Of a stretch of 31,160 nucleotides of DNA, positions 23,365 through 30,468 are shown one piece after another; the first letter of the stretch is position 1; each line of letters begins with the position of its first letter. Both the position numbers and the translations under genes were made by a program. Below the pieces are notes generated by a model. The model was not told where the DNA came from and did not search any database. It saw only the letters and a program-made list of their open reading frames with translations. The stretch spans positions 1 through 31,160 of the forward strand of contig JAQTSL010000004.1 of assembly GCA_028711355.1 (NCBI GenBank). The letters run 5' to 3'. Origin of the DNA: Rhodoferax sp. Lineage in GTDB: Bacteria > Pseudomonadota > Gammaproteobacteria > Burkholderiales > Burkholderiaceae_C.

Positions 23365-23470
23365 GACAGACCAAAAGTGACACGCAGTGCACTTTTGCTC
23401 TGTCTTCAACTGATTGTCGGATGTCCACCTTGCGGGACAGAGCACTCGCGCGAGCGATGTGCCCTGATTA
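23365..23470. repeat. GACAGAGC-type hairpins upstream of dctP1
   Basis: GACAGACCAAAAGTG (23365-23379) pairs with CACTTTTGCTCTGTC (23390-23404), 15 bp with one mismatch. A second unit, GGGACAGAGCACTCGC...GCGATGTGCCC (about 23433-23464), resembles the GGGGTCAGAGCAC hairpins with T lost. These and the next element fill the 356-bp gap between dctP1 and dctP2, which holds no gene. Confidence 0.6.
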
Positions 23471-23478
23471 ACCTCCAT

Positions 23479-23599
23479 GGCCGCAAAGTCACCCCGAAGC
23501 ATGAGGGAGGGCTGTCATTGCGGACGCCGATCCGCAATCCATGGCTCCAAATTTCTGGACCCCGGATCAAGTCCGGGGTGACAACCTGTTGTTTCACGT
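23479..23599 (-). repeat. Composite palindromic element, copy 3
   Basis: On the minus strand: ACGTGAAACAACAGG-TTGTCA, hairpin CCCCGGACTTGATCCGGGG, CCATGG, hairpin ATTGCGGA/TCCGCAAT, TGACAGC, then ATGCTTCGGGGTGACTTTGC. This is the same block order as copies at 15809 and 30334, with sequence changes in the first hairpin that keep pairing. Its outer end touches the dctP2 stop codon. Confidence 0.65.
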
Positions 23600-24603
23600 C
23601 AATCATTGGCTTGCAGCGCCGCATCAATCAGGTCTTTGCCAATCTCGGCCTGAAACGCTTTCCAGACCGGTTGCATGGCGTTGCGCCAGGCTTGTAACTG
23701 GGCGTCGGTCAGCGTCACCACCTGGGCTTGACGGTCGGCGATGACCTGTTTGCGAAAGGTCGCTTCTTCGCGCAACGCGATCTGGTTGCCGTAGCGGATC
23801 GACTCGGCCATGGCTTGCGCCAGGCCTTTTTGCAGGTCGGGGGGCAGCCCGTTCCACCATCTGGCGTTACCGATCACCATGTATTCCAACGCACCATGGT
23901 TGCTTTCCATGATGTACTTTTGAACCGTGTGAAAACCTTGGCTGTAGATATTGGACCAGGGGTTTTCAGCGGCATCGACCTGGCCGCTTTGGAGTGCCTG
24001 GAAGGTATCAGCGAAGGCCATTTTGCGGGGTTTGGCACCCACCGCTACAAACTGCGCTGCCAGCACGGTTGAGGGCTGAATGCGAAAGCGCAGCCCCTTG
24101 GCATCATGCGGCCAACGCAGCGGCGTGTTGGCCGAAAGTTGCTTCATGCCATTGTGCAGATAACCAAATCCATGCATCCCTTGAGGTGCCAGACTAGCCA
24201 GCAGCCGCCGCCCGGCCGGGCCGCCCTCAAAACGCTCCAGCGCAGCCATATCCTTGAACAGAAAAGGCAGGTCGAACACCTGCAACTGGTGCGTGTAGCG
24301 ACCAAATTTGGCCAGCGAAGGGGCGATGAACTGCACCTCACCCAGCAGCAACGCCTGCATCTCCGTGTCGTCGCCAAACAACTGACTGTTAGGATAAACC
24401 TTGACCTGCACCCGGCCCGGGAACATTTTTTCGGCCAGCTCCTTGAACTTGATGGCGGCCTGTCCCTTGGGGGTCACATCGGCCGTAACGTGGCTGTAGC
24501 GTATGACCATCGGCGCACCGCGCGCGAGGCCCGTCAACGCTACCACGCCGATCAGCGCCAGCGCCAAGCAGCGCAGCTTCACCCGGTTGCCGTTGACTGT
24601 CAT
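23599..24603 (-). CDS. TRAP substrate-binding protein (DctP family, copy 2)
   Basis: 334-aa DctP-family protein with a Sec signal peptide ending near residue 30 (LARGA). Conserved parts are MVIRYSHVTADVTPKGQAA, IAPSLAKFGRY and FDLPFLFKD. Arg174 lies in LRFRIQPS, followed by QVDAAENPWSNIYSQ. The late motif is ESNHGALEYMVIG rather than LTDHGYLGY of copies 1 and 3, so it may bind a different ligand. No permease genes adjoin it; it could share DctQM or present ligand to the chemoreceptor or sensor kinase. No strong ribosome binding site is seen before the ATG. Confidence 0.92.
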   Translation of the reverse strand: MTVNGNRVKLRCLALALIGVVALTGLARGAPMVIRYSHVTADVTPKGQAAIKFKELAEKMFPGRVQVKVYPNSQLFGDDTEMQALLLGEVQFIAPSLAKFGRYTHQLQVFDLPFLFKDMAALERFEGGPAGRRLLASLAPQGMHGFGYLHNGMKQLSANTPLRWPHDAKGLRFRIQPSTVLAAQFVAVGAKPRKMAFADTFQALQSGQVDAAENPWSNIYSQGFHTVQKYIMESNHGALEYMVIGNARWWNGLPPDLQKGLAQAMAESIRYGNQIALREEATFRKQVIADRQAQVVTLTDAQLQAWRNAMQPVWKAFQAEIGKDLIDAALQAND

Positions 24604-24660
24604 GGTCTCAAACCACCACCCCGGAGGATGAAATATCGCTATTTTTTGTCCAGGCCGCGC

Positions 24661-24708
24661 AATTGGGGTCAGAGCCGTTGCGCTGCGCGGCCGGATCTGA
24701 CCCCAATT
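24661..24708. repeat. Perfect GGGGTCAGA hairpin upstream of dctP2
   Basis: AATTGGGGTCAGA (24661-24673) and TCTGACCCCAATT (24696-24708) are a perfect 13-bp inverted repeat around a GC-rich centre. It is the best-preserved unit of the family in the window and truncates the composite element next to it. Confidence 0.75.
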
Positions 24709-24731
24709 GCGCTACCGCTACCCGTGCCCAA

Positions 24732-24788
24732 CCCAAATTCATGGATACCGGGTCGTGACCCGGTATGACAACCTGTTGTTTCACGTTA
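24732..24788 (-). repeat. Composite palindromic element, copy 4 (truncated)
   Basis: On the minus strand: TTAACGTGAAACAACAGG-TTGTCAT, perfect hairpin ACCGGGTCACGACCCGGT, ATCCATGAATTTGG, then the similarity stops near the 24661-24708 hairpin. Its outer end lies 3 bp from the chemoreceptor stop codon. Confidence 0.65.
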
Positions 24789-24791
24789 ACA

Positions 24792-26411
24792 CTAGCGCGC
24801 CAGTAACACGGCGGCAGCTACCGGCAAGCTTGCGCCAGCGCTGCGCTCAAGCTGAAACCGGTGTACCAGCTCATCGAGCTGCGTGGCCTGCTGGCGCAGC
24901 GACGACGCGGCTGCTGCCGACTGCTCGGCCAGCGCGGCATTTTGCTGTGCCACGCTGTCGATCTGCGTCACCAACTGGTTGGTCTGCTCGATGTGATCAA
25001 GTTGGTCGGCCGCCTCGCGCGTGATGCTGGCAATGGTGGCGCTGACGCTTTCCACCGCAGCGGTCACTTGGTGCACGGTCATGCCCGCCTGATCGACCTG
25101 TGCGGTACCACTAGCGACCTTGGACAAAGACGCTTCAATCAGCGACTTGATCTCCTTGGCCGCAGCAGCGCTGCGCCCAGCCAGCGCACGGACCTCGCTG
25201 GCAACCACGGCAAAACCCCGGCCCTGTTCGCCCGCGCGGGCCGCCTCCACAGCCGCGTTCAAGGCCAGAATATTGGTTTGAAAGGCAATTCCGTCGATCA
25301 GCGCGATGATGTCCGAAATCTTGTGCGACGCTGTGCTGATGTCGGCCATGGTATTTACCACCTGTGCCATCTGAGCACCGCTTTGCGTGGCGATCGCGCT
25401 GGCTTGCGCAGACAGCGTTTGCGCCGACCGCGCGTCGGTTGTGGTTTGGGTGACCGCTGCGCTCAAGCGGCTGATCGCACCCAGTGTGGTTTGTAGCGTG
25501 CTGGCCGCTGCTTCGGTGCGGTTGCTCAGGTCCAGGCTGCCCTGGGCAATCTCGCCGCTGGCGTTGTTGATGTCAGCCGAAGCGGTGCCAACACCTGCGG
25601 CCAGTGCGTGCAGGTTCAGCCGCATCTGCTCGAGCGCGGCCAACAGGCCGCCAATTTCATCCAGGCGGTCGGTCCGGATCGGTGCTGACAGGTCATGTTG
25701 CGCCATGCGCTGAGTTGCGCTGACGGCCTGGCCGATGGCTGCACGCGTGTCGCGCACCAGCCAGATCGCCAGCGCGCAGCCCAGGGCAAAAGCCAGCAGC
25801 GTACCAACCATAATTGCCTGCCGCGCTGTTGCTGCCGCGCTGGTAGCTTGCGCCGACAAAGCCGCATTGACTTGCTCGTGCCAGTCGCTCAGTGCATCTA
25901 CCGCCTGGCCCCAAGCCTGTTGGCGGGCGCTCCAGGTTGCGTTATTGCTGGCGTATTCGCCGCGGATCAAAAAAGCCTGCGCCGCCAGGCCGCGCCCCTC
26001 GGCCTGCTTCTCGCCGATCGATTGCAGCTCGGTGGCGGCGGTTGCACTGGCCTGAATCTTTTGTAGCAGGGGCGCCACCACAGTGTCGGACGGCAACAGC
26101 TTTTGCACGTTGCCCTGTGCCGCCTTGTAACTGTCCACCGCAGCACGCACTTTGGTCAGTACCGCCGGGCCACCTTCCAGGTCGGTGCTGCCCAGGTCGC
26201 CCAGCGTCTGCACGTACTGCGCCACACTGTGCTTCATGGCGTTAATGGCTTGCGCGCGAGCGGCGTTGCGCACGGTAATTTCTTCCAACGTGGCAGACAA
26301 CGATTGCATCCGCACCAGCGCCAACGCCGACAAACTCACCAGCAGCAGCAAGATAACGCCAAAACCCAAACTCAGGCGCGCTGCCAGGCTCAACCCAGAC
26401 AATCTCTTCAT
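24792..26411 (-). CDS. Methyl-accepting chemotaxis protein
   Basis: 539-aa chemoreceptor. Transmembrane helix 1 (about 8-34) and helix 2 (about 198-219) enclose a helical periplasmic sensor of about 160 residues, four-helix-bundle-like. A HAMP region follows (about 220-272), then the long coiled-coil signalling domain with tip ISDIIALIDGIAFQTN...GRGFAVVASEVRALAGRSA (about 365-415). No NWETF-type methyltransferase tether is seen at the C terminus. It lies between TRAP binding-protein genes and shares a 32-bp upstream sequence with dctP1. It probably senses the transported compound directly or through a binding protein. Confidence 0.94.
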   Translation of the reverse strand: MKRLSGLSLAARLSLGFGVILLLLVSLSALALVRMQSLSATLEEITVRNAARAQAINAMKHSVAQYVQTLGDLGSTDLEGGPAVLTKVRAAVDSYKAAQGNVQKLLPSDTVVAPLLQKIQASATAATELQSIGEKQAEGRGLAAQAFLIRGEYASNNATWSARQQAWGQAVDALSDWHEQVNAALSAQATSAAATARQAIMVGTLLAFALGCALAIWLVRDTRAAIGQAVSATQRMAQHDLSAPIRTDRLDEIGGLLAALEQMRLNLHALAAGVGTASADINNASGEIAQGSLDLSNRTEAAASTLQTTLGAISRLSAAVTQTTTDARSAQTLSAQASAIATQSGAQMAQVVNTMADISTASHKISDIIALIDGIAFQTNILALNAAVEAARAGEQGRGFAVVASEVRALAGRSAAAAKEIKSLIEASLSKVASGTAQVDQAGMTVHQVTAAVESVSATIASITREAADQLDHIEQTNQLVTQIDSVAQQNAALAEQSAAAASSLRQQATQLDELVHRFQLERSAGASLPVAAAVLLAR

Positions 26412-26464
26412 GGTGCAAAGGGCTCCGAAAAAAACCGCAGGCTAATGCGATTTGGCAGATATGC

Positions 26465-26496
26465 CAACTGTGGCGTTCAACAGCTAGGGATTACCC
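26465..26496 (-). promoter_or_regulatory. Candidate response-regulator site upstream of the chemoreceptor gene
   Basis: On the minus strand it reads GGGTAATCCCTAGCTG followed by TTGAACGCCACAGTTG, differing from the site upstream of dctP1 at one position. It lies 54-85 bp before the start codon, overlapping a TTGGCA -35-like hexamer. It fills much of the short gap to the dctP3 stop. Confidence 0.55.
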
Positions 26497-26503
26497 CAAC
26501 CGA

Positions 26504-27520
26504 TCACAGCGCCTGCTGCAACTGATCCAGCCAGTGGGCGCCGATACGCTTTGCCAGGTGTCGTTGAACCGGTCGCACCGCCTGACGCAGTTGGTCACGC
26601 TGGGCCGGGGTTAGCAAATGAATCTGTGTGGCGTGGCTGGCACGCAGCGCTTGCAGCGCCTGGTCGTTCTGCCGGTCGGCAATGTCATTGGCAAAAGTCA
26701 GTGCATCCTGCAATGCCTGCTGCACCAGTTTACGGTCGTTCGGACTCAGGTGTTGCCACAGGCGCTGGTTGGTGACCACCGCGTAACCCAGGTAACCGTG
26801 GTCGGTCAAGCTCAAATGGCGTTGCACCAGGTGCATCCCCTGGGTCCAAAAGTTTGACACCGGGTTTTCGGTGCCATCGACGACGCCGCTGGCCAGCGCC
26901 TGGCGCGTTTCACTGAAACCCAGCGTGACCGGTTGTGCGCCCAGCGCACGCATCTGCGCCGAGATCACGCCAGACGGCTGCACCCGCATACGCAGTCCGG
27001 CAAAGTTGGCCGGCGCCAGCAGCGGCCGGTTGGCGCTCATCTGCTTGAAGCCATTGTCAAAGTAACCCAGCCCGATCAAGCCCTGGCGCGTCAGGCCTTC
27101 AAACAGACGCTGACCGAGCGGCCCCTGGGTGATGCGACGCACCTGCGTCAGACTGTCAAACGTAAATGGCAGGTCGAACAGTTCAAACTCGGGCAAACCG
27201 ATGCGACCAAACTTGGACAGCGATGGTGCCACCAGATCGACCGCACCCAGTTGCAGCGCCTGCATCTCGTCGCGGTCACCGTACAGTTGGCTGTTCGGAA
27301 AAACCTGCACTGCGATGCGCCCCTCAGAGCGCTGTTCCAGCAGCACCTTGAAACGGTTGGCGGCCAGACCCTTGGGCGTTTCCTCTGCTACCACATGCGA
27401 AAAGCGCAGCGTGATGGCGGCGCGCGCGCTGGCGCGGACTGGCGCCAGGCCCAGCGACGCCAGCGCCCCTGTGCACAACAGATCGCGGCGGCGCAACAGC
27501 CGATGGTCAGAAGTCTTCAT
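26504..27520 (-). CDS. TRAP substrate-binding protein (DctP family, copy 3), possibly Tat-exported
   Basis: 338-aa DctP-family protein. The N terminus has RRRDLL at 10-15 before a hydrophobic run, a twin-arginine-like signal unlike the Sec signals of the other two. Conserved parts are ITLRFSHVVAEETPKGLAA, VAPSLSKFGRIG, FDLPFTF, GLRMRVQPS with Arg179, GVVDGTENPVSNFW and LTDHGYLGYAV. It resembles copy 1 more than copy 2. It is divergent from the sensor kinase gene with only 34 bp between start codons, so it may serve as the ligand-presenting partner of that kinase. Confidence 0.92.
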   Translation of the reverse strand: MKTSDHRLLRRRDLLCTGALASLGLAPVRASARAAITLRFSHVVAEETPKGLAANRFKVLLEQRSEGRIAVQVFPNSQLYGDRDEMQALQLGAVDLVAPSLSKFGRIGLPEFELFDLPFTFDSLTQVRRITQGPLGQRLFEGLTRQGLIGLGYFDNGFKQMSANRPLLAPANFAGLRMRVQPSGVISAQMRALGAQPVTLGFSETRQALASGVVDGTENPVSNFWTQGMHLVQRHLSLTDHGYLGYAVVTNQRLWQHLSPNDRKLVQQALQDALTFANDIADRQNDQALQALRASHATQIHLLTPAQRDQLRQAVRPVQRHLAKRIGAHWLDQLQQAL

Positions 27521-27554
27521 GCTCGCTATTATCCGAACACTTTGTCATCTGTCC

Positions 27555-29624
27555 ATGACCACACCTCACGCTGCCCCGGTTGACCACGCGCTCGACTTTG
27601 CGCTGTTGCAACAGTCCGCGTCGCGCCACCCTGGGCGCAACCGCTTGGCCCTGTTGTGGTTGCTGGGCTTGCTGGCGCTGCTGGTTGGCGCAGTGGTAAC
27701 GCTGCTGGTCTATCTGAACCAGTTCGAGGCCGACGAAGACGCGCGCAAGCGCGCCGCCGATGCACAGTGGCTCGAGCAAAGCGTGCAATTTCACTTTCGT
27801 CGGCTCGAAGACGATTTGCTGGTGCTGGCGCGCCGATCTGTCGAACTGGCACAGCGCCCAGTGGCAACATCGGCGCTGGCGCACCCAACCGCGCAAGGGG
27901 GTCTGTTGTGGCGCGAAGAAGGGGTGGTGTTGTCCAGCGGCTGGCTGCCGGCCAGCCAGCGTTTGCCGGGTCAAACCGTGCCAACACGCTGGCAACTCGA
28001 TCATGATGCCGATGCAGAAAACGCAAGGGCACTGCAGATCATGCAACGTACCACACAGGGGTTGCGCCGATCCGCTTATGCGGGACTGATGTTGAACCAT
28101 GAAGGGGGCACTACCGATGTGGTGTGGCTGGCAGTACCTTTTTTTGACCGCGGCCAATTTGTCGGCAATTACCTGACCGCGGTGTCACTGCAACATGCGT
28201 TGGCGGCGCTGGTACCTGATTGGTTTGCGCAGGACCACCGGGTCAGCTTATTGAAAATTGCCAATGGTGAGGCGTTACCGCCGACTGCCAGCCCGACCTC
28301 GTACCGGGTCGGGCTGAATCTGCCAGGAACCGACTTGTTTTTACAGGTCGATCAGGTGCAATTGCCGCCAGCCACGGTACCGCGGGTGTTCTTTCTGGTG
28401 GCCTTGCTGTTTCTGACTGGCATGCTGGTGGCGCTGTACGCACTGCGCCGCGATTTTGTCAAACGCCAGCAGGTTCAAGCGCTGCTACAGGCACAGGTGT
28501 CGCTGCGCAGCGCGATGGAAAACTCGGTCACACTGGGCTTGCGGGCGTGGGATCGCGATGGCCGGATTTTGTACGTGAACGAGGCCTTTGCCCGCATGGT
28601 TGGCTACAGCACGCGTGATTTGATTGGCCAGTCGCCACCGTTTCCCTACTGGCCAACCGACCAGGTGGCCGCACTCACCCAAGTGCACGAGAGCATCATG
28701 CACCAGGGCACGGGCGGTAACGGCGTTGAGGTGCAATTTCAGCGGCGCGACGGCCAGTTGCTTGACGTACTCATTCACGAAGCACGCTTGCAGACCGCCA
28801 CCGGCAAACAGATCGGCTGGATGAGTTCGGTGCTGGACATCAGCGAGCGCAAACGCGCCCAGCGCATGGCCGCGCAGCAGCAGGAAAAGCTGGAGGCCTC
28901 GGGCCGACTGGTGGCGGTGGGTGAGGTGGCCTCAACCCTGGCGCACGAGCTCAACCAGCCGCTGGGCGCGCTCAGCAGCTTTGCCAACGGGCTACTCAAC
29001 CGCCTCAATGACGCCAGCATCACCTTGCCAGAATTGTTGCCCGTGGTGCAGCGCATGGCGCGCCTGGCCGAACGCGCCGGTGGCATCATCAAACGTGTCA
29101 ACGCGTTTGCCCGCCAGCGTGAGCTGTCGCGTCAGCGGCTGGATCTGACGGCGCTGTTGAACCGCGTATTGACCAATTTGGACGCACTGGCAGACGCCGG
29201 TGGGAGCGTGCTGCGCTGGGACGCGCCGGCTCAGCCAGTGTGGGTGGATGCTGACGAATTGCTGCTGGAGCATCTATTGAATAATCTGGTGAGCAACGCG
29301 CAAGATTGGGCACCGCGCGCCAATCTGGCACCGCAGGTCTGGGTCGAACTGCGCCAGGACGATCTGCAGTCACTGGCAACGATCCGCGTGTCGGACAATG
29401 GCCCTGGTGTTGATGACGACGCGCTGGGTACCATCTTCAACGCCTTTGTCAGCCGCAAAGAAGGAGGCATGGGCATGGGACTGGCGATTTGCCGCTCGAT
29501 TGCCGAGGCGCATCATGGGCGCATCGAAGTCAGCCGCGACCCGGTACTGGGCGGTGCTCGCTTTGTGGTGAGCTTGCCGCTGACCGAACCACTGCAACCA
29601 GGAGCCGTACCCCGTGCCAGGTGA
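27555..29624 (+). CDS. dctS: DctS-type sensor histidine kinase
   Basis: 689-aa membrane kinase. Transmembrane helix 1 (about 31-53) and helix 2 (about 277-297) bracket a periplasmic sensor of about 220 residues. A cytoplasmic PAS domain (about 315-430) follows. The dimerisation/phosphoacceptor region is GEVASTLAHELNQPLGAL with His464. The ATPase domain shows N577 in NNLVSNAQ, DNGPGV (614-619) and GMGMGL (638-643). The layout matches DctS of Rhodobacter capsulatus, which governs a TRAP system. The start at 27555 lacks a clear ribosome binding site; an ATG at 27519 is an alternative. A much longer upstream frame is antisense to dctP3 and is not used. It overlaps the regulator gene by 11 bp. Confidence 0.92.
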   Translation: MTTPHAAPVDHALDFALLQQSASRHPGRNRLALLWLLGLLALLVGAVVTLLVYLNQFEADEDARKRAADAQWLEQSVQFHFRRLEDDLLVLARRSVELAQRPVATSALAHPTAQGGLLWREEGVVLSSGWLPASQRLPGQTVPTRWQLDHDADAENARALQIMQRTTQGLRRSAYAGLMLNHEGGTTDVVWLAVPFFDRGQFVGNYLTAVSLQHALAALVPDWFAQDHRVSLLKIANGEALPPTASPTSYRVGLNLPGTDLFLQVDQVQLPPATVPRVFFLVALLFLTGMLVALYALRRDFVKRQQVQALLQAQVSLRSAMENSVTLGLRAWDRDGRILYVNEAFARMVGYSTRDLIGQSPPFPYWPTDQVAALTQVHESIMHQGTGGNGVEVQFQRRDGQLLDVLIHEARLQTATGKQIGWMSSVLDISERKRAQRMAAQQQEKLEASGRLVAVGEVASTLAHELNQPLGALSSFANGLLNRLNDASITLPELLPVVQRMARLAERAGGIIKRVNAFARQRELSRQRLDLTALLNRVLTNLDALADAGGSVLRWDAPAQPVWVDADELLLEHLLNNLVSNAQDWAPRANLAPQVWVELRQDDLQSLATIRVSDNGPGVDDDALGTIFNAFVSRKEGGMGMGLAICRSIAEAHHGRIEVSRDPVLGGARFVVSLPLTEPLQPGAVPRAR

Positions 29625-30240
29625 ACATATCCACATCGTCGATGACGACCCCGACATTCGTGACGGCCTGGCCTGGTTGTTCGATTCGCGCGGCTATCTG
29701 GCCAAAACCTGGGATGGCGGTGAATCGTTTTTGCAGGCGGCGCACGCCTGTCAAAACAACTGGGGCAGCGCCGTGGTCTTGATGGACTTACGCATGGAAC
29801 CGCTCTCGGGTCTGGCCACCTTTGAGCAGCTCAAGGCGCTGACCTGCCCCTGGCCGGTGCTGTTTCTGACCGGCCATGGCGACGTCAGCATGGCGGTGGC
29901 CACCGTCAAGAACGGCGCCTGGGACTTTCTGGAAAAGCCGTTTCAGGACAACGAGCTGGTGGACCGGGTGGCGCAGGCCTTGGCCGCTGCCAGCGCGGTG
30001 CAGGACAGCGTTGCCGACGCGCAGCGCCTGCGCCAGGCGCTGGCAAGCTTGAGCCCGCGCGAGCGCGAGGTGCTCGACGAACTGATCCGTGGTCACTACA
30101 ACAAGAACATTGCCGACCATCTGGGTATCACCCCGCGTACGGTCGAGTTTCACCGTGCCCATATTTTTGAAAAGATGGGCGTTAGCAGCGCAATCGAACT
30201 GGCGCACCGGCTAGGCCGCCTGGAAAATCGGGCAAAATAG
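29614..30240 (+). CDS. dctR: DctR-type response regulator (NarL/FixJ family)
   Basis: 208-aa regulator. The receiver domain (about 4-120) has acidic residues 10-12, phosphoacceptor Asp58 in LMDLRM, Thr86 in FLTGHGD and Lys108 in EKPF. The C-terminal LuxR-type helix-turn-helix (about 144-205) reads LSPREREVLDELIRG and NIADHLGITPRTVEFHRAHI. It starts with GTG at 29614, with AGGAG 9 bp before it, inside the end of dctS. This is the FixJ-like DctR class rather than the NtrC-like DctD class, so it should act with sigma-70 promoters. The repeated 32-bp sites upstream of dctP1 and the chemoreceptor are natural candidate targets. Confidence 0.93.
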   Translation: MPGEHIHIVDDDPDIRDGLAWLFDSRGYLAKTWDGGESFLQAAHACQNNWGSAVVLMDLRMEPLSGLATFEQLKALTCPWPVLFLTGHGDVSMAVATVKNGAWDFLEKPFQDNELVDRVAQALAAASAVQDSVADAQRLRQALASLSPREREVLDELIRGHYNKNIADHLGITPRTVEFHRAHIFEKMGVSSAIELAHRLGRLENRAK

Positions 30241-30298
30241 CCTCAATGACTTATTAAATAAGCGTAAGAAGCTATATATTCAGGAGTATATTAGCGAT

Positions 30299-30333
30299 TG
30301 TGGGACAGCTCTTTAGCTCTGTCTCCAACTGAT
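30299..30333. repeat. GACAGAGC-type repeat after dctR
   Basis: GGGACAGCTCTTTAGCTCTGTCTCCAACTGATT (key GACAG...CTGTC) matches the right half of the unit at 23390-23413, including the TCTGTCTnCAACTGATT tail. The 228-bp gap between dctR and the phosphofructokinase gene holds this, the next element and an AT-rich start without a clear terminator. Confidence 0.5.
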
Positions 30334-30443
30334 TAACATAAAGAACCTGGTTGTCATACCGGGCCACGACCCGATATCCATGGATTGCGGGTCGTGGCCC
30401 ACAATGACAGCGATTCTTGATGCTTCGGGGTGGCTTTGTTGCC
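30334..30443 (+). repeat. Composite palindromic element, copy 2
   Basis: Blocks in order: TAAAGAACCTGGTTGTCAT, hairpin ATACCGGG/CCCGATAT (one mismatch), CCATGG, hairpin ATTGCGGGTC/GGCCCACAAT, TGACAGC, ATGCTTCGGGGTGGCTTTG-TTGCC. It is the same design as copies at 15809 and 23479. It ends about 10 bp before the ribosome binding site of the phosphofructokinase gene. Confidence 0.65.
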
Positions 30444-30468
30444 TGTAGAACTTTAGGAGAACATTGTG

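Noticed and set aside
24627..24768. GGAGG followed by an ATG on the plus strand (MKYRYF...)
   Set aside because: The short frame runs through the GGGGTCAGA hairpin and the composite repeat, so it is not a real gene. GGAGG is also directly next to the ATG with no spacing.
27129..27554. N-terminal extension of the sensor kinase frame
   Set aside because: The frame is open but antisense to dctP3, and its translation has no family similarity. A membrane-helix start at 27555 or 27519 is better.
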